A program made the translations under genes and the position numbers. The notes below the pieces were generated by a model, which saw only the letters and a program-made list of their open reading frames with translations, did no database searches and was not told the origin of the DNA. DNA of 44,365 bases from Gonium pectorale (taxonomy: Eukaryota > Chlorophyta > Chlorophyceae > Chlamydomonadales > Volvocaceae), in assembly GCA_001584585.1 (NCBI GenBank), contig LSYV01000019.1:1433218-1477582 (forward strand), in the 5' to 3' direction. Below, piece after piece: positions 10,185 through 20,964 of the stretch; the first letter of the stretch is position 1; every line of letters starts with the position of its first letter.

Positions 10185-11295
10185 ATGGCAAGTAGTTAAT
10201 TAGCAACTCGGGGCTCTCTCGCTCGCTGACTCCCTGGCTTCGCTGGACGCAGATACATTTTGTAATCCTCATGAGTCGGCAAGGCAAAGTCCGCCTTGCA
10301 AAATGGTACTCAACCTACAACATGAAGGAGCGAGCTCGCGTCGTGAAGGAGATCACCCCCATGATTCTCGCACGACCGCTCAAGCTATGCAATTTCCTTG
10401 ACTGGAAGAACATCAAGCTCATATACAAGCGCTATGCTAGCTTGTACTTCGTCTGCGGCGTGGACGTGGCGGACAACGAGCTCATAACCCTGGAGATTAT
10501 CCATGAGTAGGCCTGGGGTCAAAGCATGGTGATGAGGCGTTGGGTGTGGGTGATAGGTGGGAGGGGGTTAGCAGCACGACGCCTGGGTTGCGGGGCGGGC
10601 TGGGTGGGGGCTGAGTAAGGGGTGCACCCTGGGCTTATGGCTGAACACACAGTGTTGGGCGCATGCCCGTATGCTGGCGCTTTGCCGCCGAAGAGTTCCG
10701 GTCAAGCCTGACGACCCTGCTTTCCGTCTGTCTCGCGCGCCGTGACGTCGGCGTGGCGCAACCCGGTAGGTTCGTGGAGGTCCTGGACCGCTACTTCCAG
10801 AACGTCTGCGAGCTGGACCTCATCTTTAATTTTCACAAGGCGTACTACATCCTGGACGAGCTGCTGGTAGCGGGTGGGTAACCAAGCAGCGAAAGCAGCA
10901 CATTCACGGTTTAACGAGACGTCTCATGAAGGGGACGGTACGAGGGCATGTGCCCACACGCCCTTGCTCGCTTGCCCCGCTTTAGCTGGCTTGGTGGGAG
11001 GTATATTCATTATCAGTGTCCGTATCGCCGACGTCACTGGCATGACTGGCCATTAGAATCCTACCATGCATTCTCGGTGGGAAGGTAATGGTAGTCCCGG
11101 ACTCCCGGTCCGAACCCTCGTTCATGCTCGGTGGCCCCGCTTTCCTCCCCGGCCCATGTTGGCTCGTTCCCGCCTGCGCTCCCAGGCGAACTGCAGGAGC
11201 CCTCCAAGAAGGCCATCCACAAGCACATCCACGACCAGGACCAGCTGGTGGAGAACGCAAAGAACGGGACGGGAGAGGAGGGGCGGTCGCAGTAG
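10185..11295 (+). CDS. AP1S: AP-1 clathrin adaptor complex, small subunit sigma-1
   Basis: Small subunit of the AP-1 adaptor, which sorts cargo into clathrin vesicles at the trans-Golgi/endosome. Exons: 10185-10187 (ATG only, candidate), 10253-10506, 10770-10873, 11186-11295; 156 aa, the normal size. Exon 2 encodes [20 protein letters not shown] and onward through RPLKLCNF and YKRYASLYF to [10 protein letters not shown]; exon 3 encodes [19 protein letters not shown] and [13 protein letters not shown]; exon 4 encodes [15 protein letters not shown] to the stop TAG 11293-11295. Donors are GTAGGC and GTGGGT; acceptors are TAG and CAG. Family members start M-I/IHFVLL, so the Met must lie upstream of 10253. 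The only fitting codon seen nearby is ATG 10185-10187, followed by GCAAGT, a GC-type donor, giving a 65-base GC-AG intron. If that is wrong, translation would begin from a more distant exon or at the internal ATG 10271. The body of the gene is certain. Confidence 0.9.
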
Positions 11296-13373
11296 CAGCG
11301 GCCGCGCAAGCTTCGCAGCTTGGGTGGAGGACGGCTCCCCGCAGCGGGAGGAAAGGCAGAGACATGGGCGGTGGCGGTGGCGGTGTGGTAAGCGCGCAGT
11401 CCCTCAGGCACTGTGCGGCGCGGCTGCGGCAGCGGCATGCTGGGCGCTTGGAAAGCGGAGCGCGGACATGGAAGGGCAGCGAGGAGCGCGGCAACGGGCG
11501 GCTGCCGCTGGCTGTCTTGGGGTCCGGTGCATGGCTGCATGCTGGGGGCGCAGGCAGGGGCCCGGGTATGCGCTCGTGGCGGTGATCAGCGCGGGTGGTG
11601 TTGGGCATGTGTTGCGGACTGCGTGCACGGCGAGAGCGTTTGTGGTGGGTGTCCCCGTGCCCCAGCACCGTTGCTGCAGTTACGGCGGTAGTATGTGGGT
11701 TGCCAACGCCGTTTGTTTACGCCGTCAGACGGTGCAGCCTACGAGTGCGCGACTTCGGATTAACCCTTCCGCGTGGAGCGTGGCTGGGGTGCTGCTCCAT
11801 GCCCGGGCGATGGCGACCCGGGGCGGTAGATTGGAAGCGGGCATCTGTCCCTTCCCTGCTGCTGCTTGGCGCCTTGCCAATAGGGGCTGGCGCTCCTGCC
11901 AGCCGTATATGACAGGTGCTGTTATGGTATGATTCCATATGTCGGTGTTCCTTTCATCTTCGTGGCCAGCTGCGTGGCGTGTAGGCGGGCAAGGGCGCCT
12001 GCCGGGGCCACGTTTTCTACGGCGGGGCCAGGGCGGCCATTGGTGTAGATCAGCTGCAGGGGTGCAAGGGTCGGCAAGGTGCGGCGAGCACCGTACCGCC
12101 AGTAACCCTACCTGTCATGCTGCTCGTTTTCGCATTAGTCATGCGATCAAATGCAGCATGGGTGGGCCGTCGCAAAATTGGAAAGCGTGCCATAGCTTCT
12201 GTTTTCCCAGCCGCATAAGCCCGCAAGGGGCCTGCTGTGTCCTATGTGCGGTACAGCGCGCTCAAACAGGGTGCCCGCTGGTGTGGACATGGTTGTGAGA
12301 GCCCGGGCGCGGCGGGGCAAGCGCATGCTACTGAGCGTGCATTCGTCTTGCCCGTCGAAGCAGCGTGAGCGCATTACATAACTCCGGAGTCCCCGGTCCG
12401 AAGTTGACCAGCACGTCTGGCAGCAAACAAGTTGAAGGAAACAGAAGCAGGGAAGCTACCTCATCCCCCCCTAAGGTGCGACGTTCCCAGTAGGTCGCCT
12501 CGTACCTCCTCGTACAAGGCATGGCGGGCGAAAGAGAGGGCCCTCCGACTTCGACTCTCCGACAGCGTGCCCTGGGGCTGCTGAGCACACGTGCTGCAGA
12601 CCCCATGCAGACAGCGCGGTTTACGGTTGTCTGCTCGCTTGGCGTTTCCAAGTGATCTTGTTCCATAGATGGTAGCTGGTCCGCTAACCCTAACGCCACG
12701 TGCAGAGGCGTGCAGTCCCGCGTGCCTAAGGAAGACAGAGTGATACGGCGCCAGCGCACGCAGCTCGCAAGATGTGCGCCGTGGCCGCCACGAAACACGC
12801 GCGTTGCCCTGGGGGCTAGCCCCTGCTTCCCTTCCATGTTGTGAGTGCTCTGAAGCGAGCAACTGGAAGCTCGTCCTCCACCCCCTCATGCGGGGTCGCA
12901 ATTCCCCACGCTCTTCCCCACTACCTCCCTTGGCATCTCAAAAAATGTGTCAATATAAGCTCATACAATCAAATCTTCAGCAACCCTAATTGGTGATCAC
13001 GCGCCGTTAGGGCGTGCTCATGTCGCCCCATGTCACGCTCACCAACGGTGTACACTCGGTATACAGTAAACGGATATGACATGTGTTACTTGCATAGATT
13101 GTTTGAGAAGTTTCTTCGTGAACCCGCGACTCACGCACCGTCCCTCACGCGACTTTCCTTGTACGAGAACGTGCTGCCCAATTTGTGTGCAAACCTAAAT
13201 TCTGACCTACATGAAGCTCGGTTACCATTCTACATGCGCATGCTATTTAATCGAGCGCTATTCATGAGAGACGACGGCGCCATCACGCCCTTGCTTGCGC
13301 CGCTCGCCCGCATTCGGCACCTTTAGCCTTGAATTATAGGCTCCATTATAGGAGAGTAATCTACGCATAGACC
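11296..13373. other. Region between AP-1 sigma and PRS, mostly 3' UTR-like and intergenic
   Basis: Begins with the AP-1 sigma 3' UTR; no nearby TGTAA was found. Overlapping arginine- and alanine-rich frames occupy both strands up to about 12900 and carry no recognisable domain. From about 12930 to 13370 the sequence becomes clearly more AT-rich and includes a 98-codon + frame (13030-13326) that ends 47 bases before the PRS start codon. That frame is discussed as a finding, not called as a gene. Confidence 0.5.
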
Positions 13374-16135
13374 ATGCTGGCCCACCGGCTTCGCTGCCCT
13401 GGGGCGTCACGCTGCACGGCGCGGTCGGCCCCAGTTCACGTCCGACCAAGTGCTCGCAAACTCGTTGTTCTCAATGTCGCTACTCTCCAGCGAAGCGATA
13501 ATACAATAAACAGTATCATGGCGTCTCAGCTGGCTCCCGCCCTCAGCACGGGCGAGGACTTCCGCATTACCACCAACGTCGACACGACGCAAATCCCCGC
13601 CGCCCTTCGCAAGGACTGTGTGCTCTTCTACACGCCAGATACCGAAGAACTAGCGCAAAAGGTGGCTCAACAAGCAGGCGGAGCCATCACGCTCGGCCGC
13701 ATAAAGTGGAAGTGAGTCGCGGCGGCTCCCGTCCCGGATTTGGCGGCAGCGCGCCAAGTCGCTCCCTGCGACCCCGCAGGAAGTTCGCCGATGGCTTCCC
13801 GGACCTGTTCGTGGAGAACGCCACGAGTATCCGCAACCGGCACGTGGCGTTCCTCGCATCATTCACCAACCCAACCGTCATCTTTGAGCAAGTTTCGGTA
13901 ATCTACGCTCTGCCTCGACTCTTTGTAAGCTCCTTCACGCTCGTACTGCCGTTCTTCCCGACCGGCACGATGGAGCGCGTGGAGACGGAGGGCGACATCG
14001 CCACCGCCAACACGCTGGCGCGCCTCCTCTCCAACGTACCCCCCTCGCGAGGCGGCCCCACCAGCCTCGTCATCTTCGACATCCATGCGCTCCAAGTACG
14101 TGCTGTGAACTGTGGCCTCTCTCCTGGCCTGGCACCACATCGGCGCCGGGACTTGCCATCTATCCCGCCCCCCGGCACCACCTGCGCTCGGTAACCGCCC
14201 CGCCCCCACCCCACCCGGCTCCTGGTGGCGCCCATCCTCCGCACCACGCCCGCCTGTCGCCACGCGTTGCAGCCGGCCTCCTGTCGGCCGGGGCTGTTCC
14301 CGAATTGTCTTGCACGGGTCTGCGACCCGTCGTCCGGGAGTGTCAACTCCTCCACTTATCCCGCCCTCCGCGCAAGGGCAACTCTGCAGTGCATGAACCC
14401 TGAAACCTTTTCACAGAGCACCAATGCCCCCCGTCTGCGTTCCCATCCCATGGACCCCCCCTGTACCATCCTCCGCACATTAGGAACCCCCACCGGCGAA
14501 ACGGTCCTCCCGCCTCTTGGAGCCTCACCTCACCACGGCTACCCGTCTGTCCTGTCAGACCTCTTCCCCCCACTCACCTTCTCCTGCCTCCTCCCCTACC
14601 CCCACTTCATTGCAGGAGCGCTTCTACTTCGGCGACGCGGTGCTGCCGCTGTTCGAGTCGGGCGTGCCCCTGCTGCTGGAGCGGTTGCGGCAACTGCCCG
14701 ATCGCGACCTCATCACCATCGCATACCCGGACGAGGGAGCCTGGAAGCGCTTCCACTACCAGTTCAAGAGCGAGGGGTACCCGGAGGTGAGTGGCTGGGT
14801 ACCGGCATGGGTGGAGGGGGTTAGGAGGTTTACGGAGAGGTGTGGCGGGGTAAGACAAGAAGGGGGGTTCACGGCGCAAGCCTGGGTGCACGGGGGCGCA
14901 GCGTGCGCAGCAAGCTTGTGCCGCGGCGCGTACAGAACCCGCGTGCCACCCGCACACGCGCTGCCGCTCGCCGCTCGCCCTGCCCGTGTACGGCCACAAC
15001 GCTGCCAATAGTGCCCCCCGAATGCGCGCGCCGCGCTGACACTTGTGCTCGCAACTGTCGCTAACGCCCGTTGCCGGTGACGCCCACGCAGGTCATTTGC
15101 ACCAAGGTCCGCGACGGCTCGAAGCGCATCGTGCGGCTCAAGGAGGGCGAGCCACGCGACCGGCACGTGGTCATCGTGGACGACCTGGTGCAGTCGGGCT
15201 CGACGCTCATCGAGTGCCATTCGCTGCTCGTATCGCTCGGGGCCAAGCACGGTGAGGAGCGCAGGGGAGCGGGCAGGGGAGGGGGCGCGGAGGGGCCGGG
15301 GTCACGGGTACGGCAACGAGGGTGCGGGGACGGGGAAAAGGGGACGGTGGCCCGGCCTCCCCCGCTCCTGCTCCCCACGCATTTGGGAGGCTCCGGAGAG
15401 CAACGCCACAGCCCCACGCGCCTCAGCTTGCGTGCACCCGCGTCCCGCCTTGGCTCGTCCGCCTTGGCGCACAACACCTTGCGTCCTCGGCATGTCCTCT
15501 CGGCAACCCACCGCGCCAGCCACCCACGCCACCGGGTTAGTCAGGCCTTCGTTGGCGCTCCACCGTGCCCCCAGGCTGTTACACCAGTGGCACAGCACAG
15601 CGGGGGCCGCGCGGCGCGGGCCGGCGTCTTGCCACCCGTCGCCGCGCACCTTAGCGCTCCCCCGCGAACGCTGCAGCGGCCCATTGCTCTGCCCCCGCGT
15701 GCACCCCACGCGAGACCCGGGCAGCGCACGGCGCCCGCCGCGGCACATCGCCACACACACACCCTCACACCAGCCACACGCCCCACGTCACATACCACGC
15801 ATCGGCGCTCTCGCATCGCCTCGCTCGCGGTCAGCGTTGTGCTCGTCAGCCCGGTCGCGCGGCTTCCGCTGACGCGTGCCGCCGCCCTCGCCAACCCTCC
15901 TTTCCCTCCCCCCTTCACCCCGGCCCCCGCAGTGAGCGCGTTTGTGACGCACGGCGTGTTCCCCAACATGTCGTGGGTCAAGTTCCGGCCCGACCAGGGC
16001 AGCGGCGCCGCCGACGGCTTCCGCTACTTCTGGCTCAGCGACAGCTGCCCGCAGACGGTGCGCGACGTGCGCAACAAGGCGCCCTTCGAGGTGCTGTCGC
16101 TGGCGGGCCCCATCGCGGCCGCGCTGCAGATCTAG
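13374..16135 (+). CDS. PRS: Ribose-phosphate pyrophosphokinase (PRPP synthetase), plant PRS4-like
   Basis: Makes PRPP from ribose 5-phosphate and ATP for nucleotide, His and Trp synthesis. Exons: 13374-13711, 13780-14095, 14616-14786, 15092-15251, 15933-16135; 395 aa with all junctions in phase. Donors are GTGAGT, GTACGT, GTGAGT and GTGAGG; acceptors CAG. Landmarks: [28 protein letters not shown], then FDIHALQ (ends exon 2) and [16 protein letters not shown] (exon 3). The PRPP-binding loop is [13 protein letters not shown] (301-313). The C-terminus is [15 protein letters not shown]. The order and wording match the plant PRS3/PRS4 class, which differs from the bacterial-type enzymes. The first 48 residues are Arg/Ser/Ala-rich and poor in acidic residues, like an organelle transit peptide, and a second Met (13518) could give a form without it. 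Start 13374 has ACC before the ATG. Introns are GC-rich, about 70 to 680 bases. Confidence 0.92.
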
Positions 16136-18841
16136 GAGCTCGTCCCGTCTCTGGAATGTACCAGTACTTGTCGACGCCGTGTAGTTCGGTGCGGACACTT
16201 GGACGCGGCCCGGGTTCCGGCAGGCCTCGGTGTTGGCACGGCTTCTGCCTTGGCCGCTGGGCGCTGCCGGGGCTGGCCGCGGAGCGCATGGGGAGGGGCG
16301 CTTCAGCGCCGCGACGCGCCTCTGGTGTGTTCTCCGCACAACCGTGCTGGTGGCCACGGGGGGCGGCCTGCTCGCGTCTTGCGTGTTGCAAAACGGCCTG
16401 CATGCGTGCCCACGAGGCAGCGGGGCGCGTCGTGTGTCGCAAAGCGCCACTTGCCTGCGGCGCCGCGGTTGGGCTCTACGACGCGGGTGGCCTGCACGCG
16501 TGTCGGGATGCAACGATGCACGCACCGGCGTCGGGTCGGCCCGGGCTCGGCACCAGTCGCCCGCTGGTTGCGATGGGGAGAGGTCGAGGGCTGGGCGGAT
16601 GGCCGCTTGTGGCAAAGTGCGTGGGGTTGGTATGCAGGCACGGCGGGTGCCGGAAAGGGTGGGAAGAAGTGAGTGGAGCGTTGTGAACCGCAGCGCGCTG
16701 CGGCGAGCTGTGTTTGTTGTTGCAGAATTTGCGCCTGCGCCGGCTTTTGCTGCGCAACAAAGGCGGAGGGTTATGGCGACGGGCGCACAGAGATGTTCGG
16801 GGCGGGGCCTCGAGTCCCCCACAGCTGCTGGACACTTCGCGTCGCGGTGTGCCTTGTACGGCGCTGCTGGCAGGCATGGCCGACACAGTACAGCTCTCAA
16901 AGTGTGGCATTTGCACTGGTGCGTGGCGTTACAACGAACGAGTTGGTGGTACTGCAAGTTGTGTGTGGGAGGCCCCGGCAGAGCGGCGAGTCGATTCAGC
17001 GCCAGGGTGGCGCTTCGGTGTGGGGTTAGGCCCAATACAAGGCGATGCCTGCTTCGCGCCGTACATCGTCCTTGTTGCAGTCGTACTATAGATAGCTAAC
17101 GCGCCTATTGGGCGGTTGTGGATTGCGATTGCTGCCGCGCCGGCCGCACGCCTAGAACACTAGATGACAGAGTCCCCGTGCCGCATTGCTGCATTGGCAA
17201 CGATGGCGTGAGGAAATGTCACAAGAAGGCTGTCTCCATGGCTCGTTTGACGCAGCGGCTTCGCCAGCGGGTGAGGGCTGACGCCGCTTATTGCGTGCCG
17301 AGGTGCCGTCTCGCACGCTCCTTCAAGGGACCTCAAGCTGAGCTATATGTAGCTCCTGTAAGAAAGAACAGGGGACCGGACACGCCCGCAGCGGCACGGC
17401 AATCCCGTGCCAACGGTGACGGCTAAGCCAGCGGCACCGCCCACATGGCAGCATCTCGCCGGCTTCCTCAACCAGCTCTGGCACTACCGGCACACGGTGC
17501 TTGCCACGTTGCACGGCCAAATGGCCAGTGGGCCTGCATGTCCAGCAGGGTTGGTGGGGACGGCGGCCAGGGGGTTTGCGGTACGAGTGCCTGCCAGGAG
17601 GGCCCTGGTACTCTGGTAGCCGTGCGTCTGTCTGTCTATCTGGTAGCAGCGCAACCTCCCAACCCGTACCCGAAAGGGAGGCAGGGGAGGCGGATTGGTG
17701 GAGAGAGTATTTCGCTGATGCTAAGATGACGAAGGTGAGTGACCATAACCCCACGAGTTCATCCTGCACCGGCTGGCATTGTAGACATGAGTCCCGGCTT
17801 ACCGACATGCTACAGCAGGGCGTCTACGTGTGTGTAGAGGACATGCTTCCGCTCCGAAGTCTGGATAACGGCAGTGGGCTCCGGGGCTCTTCAATCCTCT
17901 TTGGGACGACTGATACCCAAGCAACCTCAACTTCTGCCGAGAATCCGACGGCGGAGGTCGACGTCCTGCTCCTCGACTCCCCACGCTTCTCTCCCATGTA
18001 CGTTTCTGCGCTCCGTACACCAAGGTGCGCATAGCCCACGATCAGCCTACGGTGACGATCCTGGGATCCAGGCTTTACAGTGACACCGTCGGGCGTCCGA
18101 TTGTTTCCTGAGCGGTTTACCTTCAGCAGTCGCACCCAAGCGCAGGGCAGGAGCCTATAGCCCACAACCGTTGCCGTCCCCCGCAGGCCCCGCAGGCACG
18201 CACGCGCGTATTCGGATGCCAACAAGCGCTCACCAACCCACAGAATGGTTGTGCAGGCAGCCCAAACTCGTCCAGCACTTCGTGCAACGAGCCCCGTTCC
18301 TACATTCATCATTGGTTCATTGCCGATACCGGTGTATACGCCCCACTGGGTGCTGCCCGCCTGCCGAGACCAGCGTGCGTGCTGGTGCTCGTTCCCGACG
18401 CTTACCTAACCTCACATGCACGCACCGGCACCAAACCGCAGAGAACATGGCTACTAAGCAGTCCTGCGCGGTGCAACCGTGGCAACCCGGTACAACTAGC
18501 CCCTGTAGCACTAACCGACCACTACGCAGTCATCTCACCGCTACCGTCCTCTAGGGCCCCGCGCCCCCGTCACATCTACTAGCAGCCATCCGTGCGGCAA
18601 TCACCGCTGTCCGCCCAAACACCTCCCCTGCCACAGCAGGAGGGAAGCACATCCTGCCAGCAAGCATCGCCTTGATAGGAGTGGCGGTCCCGAGGGGAAT
18701 CTGCCACCTAGCCGAGGCGCAAGCAACTCCGTCCCCGTCCCCACACCGCTGGCGCGGCTGCCGGCCGTGCAGCAAGCCAAAGCCAAGATCGCAGGGGAGG
18801 CGCGCGCGCCCGGCGCGCGCAATGATTGCCGCCGACCGGAC
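16136..18841. other. Convergent intergenic region between PRS and RanBP1 genes
   Basis: Contains the 3' UTRs of both flanking genes. TGTAA at 17357-17361 on + and TGTAA on - at 18075-18079 (read as TTACA on +) are the first such words but lie 1.2 kb and 0.76 kb from the stops, so the link is weak. From about 17100 to 18600 base composition is less GC-biased than in the genes. A + frame (17501-18034) and an overlapping - frame (18312-17824) are open here, but neither resembles a known family. No gene is called. Confidence 0.5.
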
Positions 18842-20606
18842 TTATTCGTCCGCCTTGGTGGTAGCCTTCTCTGCCACCTCCGCCGCGAGCTGCTCCGCCT
18901 CCTTCTCCGCCTCTGCTGCGCCGTCCTCCGCCTTGGCCACCTCGCCCAGGAGGCCCGCGTTAATGTCCATGGCCTCCTCGAACTTCTTCTTAAACTCCTG
19001 GGCCTCTGGAGGCGAGGAAGGAGGGGGAAGGGTGCGAGCAAGGATGGTTTGCTAAGCTCAGACGACAATCGCAAAATGTGGGATAGGGCACTGGTATGTC
19101 CATGAGCGTCAGATGCGGGCCAGGCGACGGCCAGGCGGCGGCGCTGCCGTCATGAGCCCAATGTCGGAATGGGAAGCGACGACTGGGAGTCGGGCACGCG
19201 TTAGTAGGGGTAAGGCACGCATACGGCCGTTAGAATGCGGCCCGGTCGTAGCCGCCCAAGCAGCACGACACGGCAGCGCCATCTCTGGACTCACTCTCGA
19301 CGCTGCCAAACCGCACGGCAAAGAGCTCGATCTTCTGCGCCTCATCGGCGAAGTCCACAGCGCTCCACACCCACGCCTTGTCGCTGCCGCTGTGCTCCTG
19401 CAGCTTAGTCCCCGGCATGACTGGCAGTGGAAAGGGGGAGAGGGGGGGGGCGGGGCAGGGGAACGTCGCAAAAGCCGATACAACGGCATGCCTGAGGTAG
19501 CGTAGCACGGCGATGAGGCGTCTGCGCAGCCCCTTGCAATGTCAGCCCAAGCCCAAGCTTCTCATGAGCAGGGGGGCCGGGGGCGGGGTGAGCGGGGGTA
19601 CCGCACAGAAGTGCGGTAAACCCCGGACAGCCACAATGCGTCCTCCAGAGCGGGCCTAAAGCGCGCATACAGGAATTGTGACGACAACCATATATGCCTA
19701 GAAACGCGTCCCTGAGCTTGTGCTGTGTAGGGTCCCCCGTGCGGGTTAGGACATACTCGACAACCCGGCCGTGTCCCCTCCCACCCTCCGGAAGCCCCAA
19801 GTTCCCCGGCCCGAGTATGTGGTGAAGGGCCAGGTGACCCGTCTAAGATTTGGCTTCCAACCTTGCAATCAGCGCTCTGGGGGCAGGAGATCTGCGCCGC
19901 CAGTAATCTAGCCCCGCGCCCGGCCTGCTCCTCAGCCTGGCGCACCTATGTGGTTAGCGCGAATCTTCAGGGTCTTCTCTTGCCGCATGAGCAAGCGGAC
20001 CTTCTTGTTCTCTTTGTGCTGAAGCAGCTTAATTAGCCCAAGTCCGCGCTCCTTCCACTCGTTGTTGTCGTTGTCGAAGCGATACAACTTGCATTTGCTG
20101 CAAATGCGGGCAACATGAATCCATATTGCGCGGGTTCGCGTTGAACCAAACTGGTTCGAAACGGCGCGGCGGGAAACGTCGGGAACCCGGACCTACAGCT
20201 CTATGAGCGCGTCCTCGTCCTCCTCTCCCGACTTGGTCTCCACTTCCTCGAGCTGCACCACGGGCTTGAACTCAGCCTGGCACTCCTCCTCGGGCGCGGC
20301 ACCCGCCTCATCGGCGTCGTCCCCGCCCTCCTCGCCCTCGGCGGGCTTGGCCGGCGCACCGAACGCCGCAACGGGAGCACCGAAGCTGAATGCCCCTGTG
20401 CCAGCTCCACCAAATGCAGCGCCGGTGCTGCCCAGAGCAGCGAACGGGTTGGCGGCCTGGCACAGAAGTTAGAGGCAGCGCAGATCTCAGAAGGGGTCCA
20501 GAGGGCAACATGCCGCCCGAGGCTAAACCGTGGTAAAAGCTGGGCCAATCAATGTCCGCTAAGGCTGCTCTCTCTCTACCTGCTGAGGCGCCTCTGAGTC
20601 CGCCAT
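18842..20606 (-). CDS. RANBP1: Ran-binding protein 1-like protein with FG-like N-terminus
   Basis: Binds Ran-GTP and helps release export complexes and stimulate RanGAP at the cytoplasmic side of the nuclear pore. Minus-strand exons: 20606-20580, 20456-20197, 20097-19946, 19420-19295, 19005-18842; 729 nt, 242 aa, all phases consistent. Donors are GTAGAG, GTAGGT, GTGCGC and GTGAGT; acceptors CAG. The Ran-binding domain spans about residues 65-190: [18 protein letters not shown], then [48 protein letters not shown] and [11 protein letters not shown], all classic positions. Residues 10-50 contain [16 protein letters not shown] and AAFGAP, resembling the FG repeats of nucleoporins such as NUP50, followed by an acidic stretch. 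The C-terminal 53 residues are Ala/Glu/Lys-rich and helical, with no clear leucine-rich export signal. The gene starts 358 bases from the kinase gene in the opposite direction. Confidence 0.93.
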
Positions 20607-20964
20607 CTCGGTCACCTACGTCTCAGTATTCGGCAAGGACAAGTCGGTGGACGGCGGATAGGACCAGTACTTCGCAAAGGTGGAGCACTGACGGGTTTGG
20701 CGCGCTCTTTGGGAAGGATCGGTTGTAGTACAACTGACTCAGTGCTCTTGCCCAAGCAGCAGAGAGCCCCACCAGTGCGCTGAGCCGAAACTGTAGAGTT
20801 GAATGCATGCATGAAAATTTCTGCTCATCTGCTTGTCGAAAGCACAAAAACGCTGGCTCTGCTGGCGCCTGCTCCCCTTTGCATCGAATGCTAGTGATGT
20901 AATGTTGGCAATGTAGCTCAACCCGCAGAATCTACCGAAAAGGCCTGCAAGCTCAGAGCAGGCA
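20607..20964. promoter_or_regulatory. Shared divergent promoter region, RanBP1 (-) and kinase (+)
   Basis: The 358 bases separating two start codons on opposite strands must hold both 5' UTRs, and probably both promoters if the kinase start at 20965 is right. The sequence is less GC-rich than the flanking exons. No TATA box or named element could be assigned by eye. If the kinase starts further upstream or has an upstream exon, this assignment changes. Confidence 0.45.

Noticed and set aside
12328..12837. 169-codon minus frame with a short TPLHVAL, reminiscent of ankyrin repeats
   Set aside because: Only one seven-residue resemblance, no second repeat unit and no splice-supported extension.
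55..20606. Functional cluster for nuclear transport (NUP155 with RanBP1)
   Set aside because: Two such genes 17 kb apart, with unrelated genes between, is best explained by chance.
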